Positions 63,479 to 64,000 of a stretch of 64,000 nucleotides of DNA are shown here, piece after piece. Made by a program: the position numbers and the translations under genes. Numbering within the stretch: the first letter of the stretch is position 1; each line of letters starts with the position of its first letter. The notes beneath the pieces were generated by a model, which made no database searches, was not told where the DNA came from, and saw nothing but the letters and a program-made list of their open reading frames with translations. Source of the stretch: Woeseia sp. (GTDB taxonomy: Bacteria; Pseudomonadota; Gammaproteobacteria; Steroidobacterales; Woeseiaceae); the NCBI GenBank assembly GCA_021773015.1, contig JAJFKW010000006.1:372001-436000 (forward strand). The letters are read 5' to 3'.

Positions 63479-64000
63479 ATGAAACAAGTATTTCAGGATC
63501 TATCGTCGGGAGACACGCGCGTCGAGGATGTTCCTGTTCCGCATGCTGATCGCGGACGAGTGCTTATCCGCACAAACGTAAGCCTGATTTCTGCTGGAAC
63601 TGAACGCATGCTAGTCGAATTTGCTCGTGCCGGCTGGGTTTCGCGTATACGCCAGCAGCCCGACCGAGTAAATATGGTACTAGAAAAAATTCGAGCGGAC
63701 GGTTTACTCGCGACCTACGAAGCGGTGCACTCTAAGCTGGACGAACCATTGCCGATGGGCTATTGCAACGTCGGTGTAGTCAAAGAAGTCGGTGCAGGGG
63801 TGGTCGGTCTGGAGGTGGGAGACCGGGTATTGTCAAATGGTCCCCACGCGGAATGGGTTTCGGTGCCGAGAAATTTGTGCATCAAAGTCCCGGATGAAAT
63901 CTCTGATGACGAAGCAGTATTTGGCGTTCTTGGTGCGATTGGGCTGCAGGGTCTTCGCCTGGCTAACCCGACCGTCGGGGAGTCGTTTGCGGTAATTGGC
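63479..64000 (+). CDS. Bi-domain oxidoreductase, second copy, 5' part only
   Basis: The frame is open from ATG 63479 to the end of the window (174 codons), so the C-terminal half lies outside. A Shine-Dalgarno AAGGA at 63465-63469 is nine bases upstream. The visible part is the N-terminal MDR domain. It starts MKQVFQDLSSGDTRVEDVPV and continues NVSLISAGTERMLVEFARAG, LPMGYCNVGVVKEVGAG and EWVSVPRNLCIKVPDEIS. It has the same layout as the first bi-domain oxidoreductase at 53773 (MKQVFLTGN..., SLISSGTEG), but the two are clearly diverged. Its function should be comparable but with a different substrate. Confidence 0.88.
   Translation, partial: MKQVFQDLSSGDTRVEDVPVPHADRGRVLIRTNVSLISAGTERMLVEFARAGWVSRIRQQPDRVNMVLEKIRADGLLATYEAVHSKLDEPLPMGYCNVGVVKEVGAGVVGLEVGDRVLSNGPHAEWVSVPRNLCIKVPDEISDDEAVFGVLGAIGLQGLRLANPTVGESFAVIG

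Noticed and set aside
1-64000. Transposase genes, CRISPR arrays, tRNA or rRNA genes
   Set aside because: None was recognised on either strand. The only clear gene decay is the TylF-like pseudogene, and no insertion sequence ends were seen around it.

Overview
This window is almost entirely surface-polysaccharide genes from a Gram-negative bacterium, most likely a gammaproteobacterium. The pointers are a Wza/Wzz-type envelope export system, an exosortase A (XrtA)/PEP-CTERM locus with PrsK and PrsT, and a sigma-54-like promoter. The genus cannot be named from the sequence. No rRNA, tRNA, CRISPR array, intact insertion sequence or phage gene was seen.

Layout. Positions 1-4240 (plus strand) hold a truncated polysaccharide deacetylase and a modification cassette: MBOAT O-acyltransferase, membrane-anchored SGNH protein and sulfotransferase. 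Positions 4289-10472 (minus) hold a carbamoyltransferase/SxtJ/DUF5989 trio, an ATP-grasp protein, a membrane GT2 and a deacetylase-like protein. Positions 10581-16047 mix strands: two GT-B glycosyltransferases, a UDP-GlcNAc 2-epimerase and an asparagine-synthetase-like amidotransferase. Positions 16075-21277 (minus) hold an O-antigen ligase/polymerase-like protein, an SGNH hydrolase, a GT39-type membrane transferase and a secreted protein of unknown function.

Positions 21683-42020 are the XrtA core. On the minus strand, in transcription order, come the initiating sugar transferase, PrsK, PrsT, the export lipoprotein, the Wzz-like chain-length protein, the tyrosine autokinase, an outer-membrane beta-barrel protein, XrtA fused to EpsI, a deacetylase, a FemAB protein, a DegT aminotransferase, a second acyltransferase, a GT4 and another deacetylase. 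A VanZ-type gene lies on the plus strand between the initiating transferase and prsK. The usual response regulator partner PrsR is not in the window. A second UDP-GlcNAc 2-epimerase and a single PEP-CTERM protein follow on the plus strand. The PEP-CTERM gene has a well-matched -24/-12 promoter and a strong terminator.

Positions 44486-50846 (minus) supply nucleotide sugars: phosphomannomutase and GDP-mannose pyrophosphorylase, UDP-glucose dehydrogenase and a WbpM/CapD-type dehydratase. A decayed TylF-like methyltransferase pseudogene lies at 51112-51631. From 51722 to the end (plus) runs a second, tightly packed operon: heparinase II/III-like protein, two-domain oxidoreductase, second amidotransferase, flippase-like and polymerase-like proteins, FkbM-like protein, second sulfotransferase, GT4 and the start of a second two-domain oxidoreductase.

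Together the genes suggest one or two acidic exopolysaccharides containing mannose, uronic acid and HexNAc-derived sugars. These would be heavily decorated by acyl, sulfate, carbamoyl, amide and possibly aminoacyl groups, and co-managed with sorting of PEP-CTERM proteins. Sugar identities are inferred from enzyme families, not shown directly.
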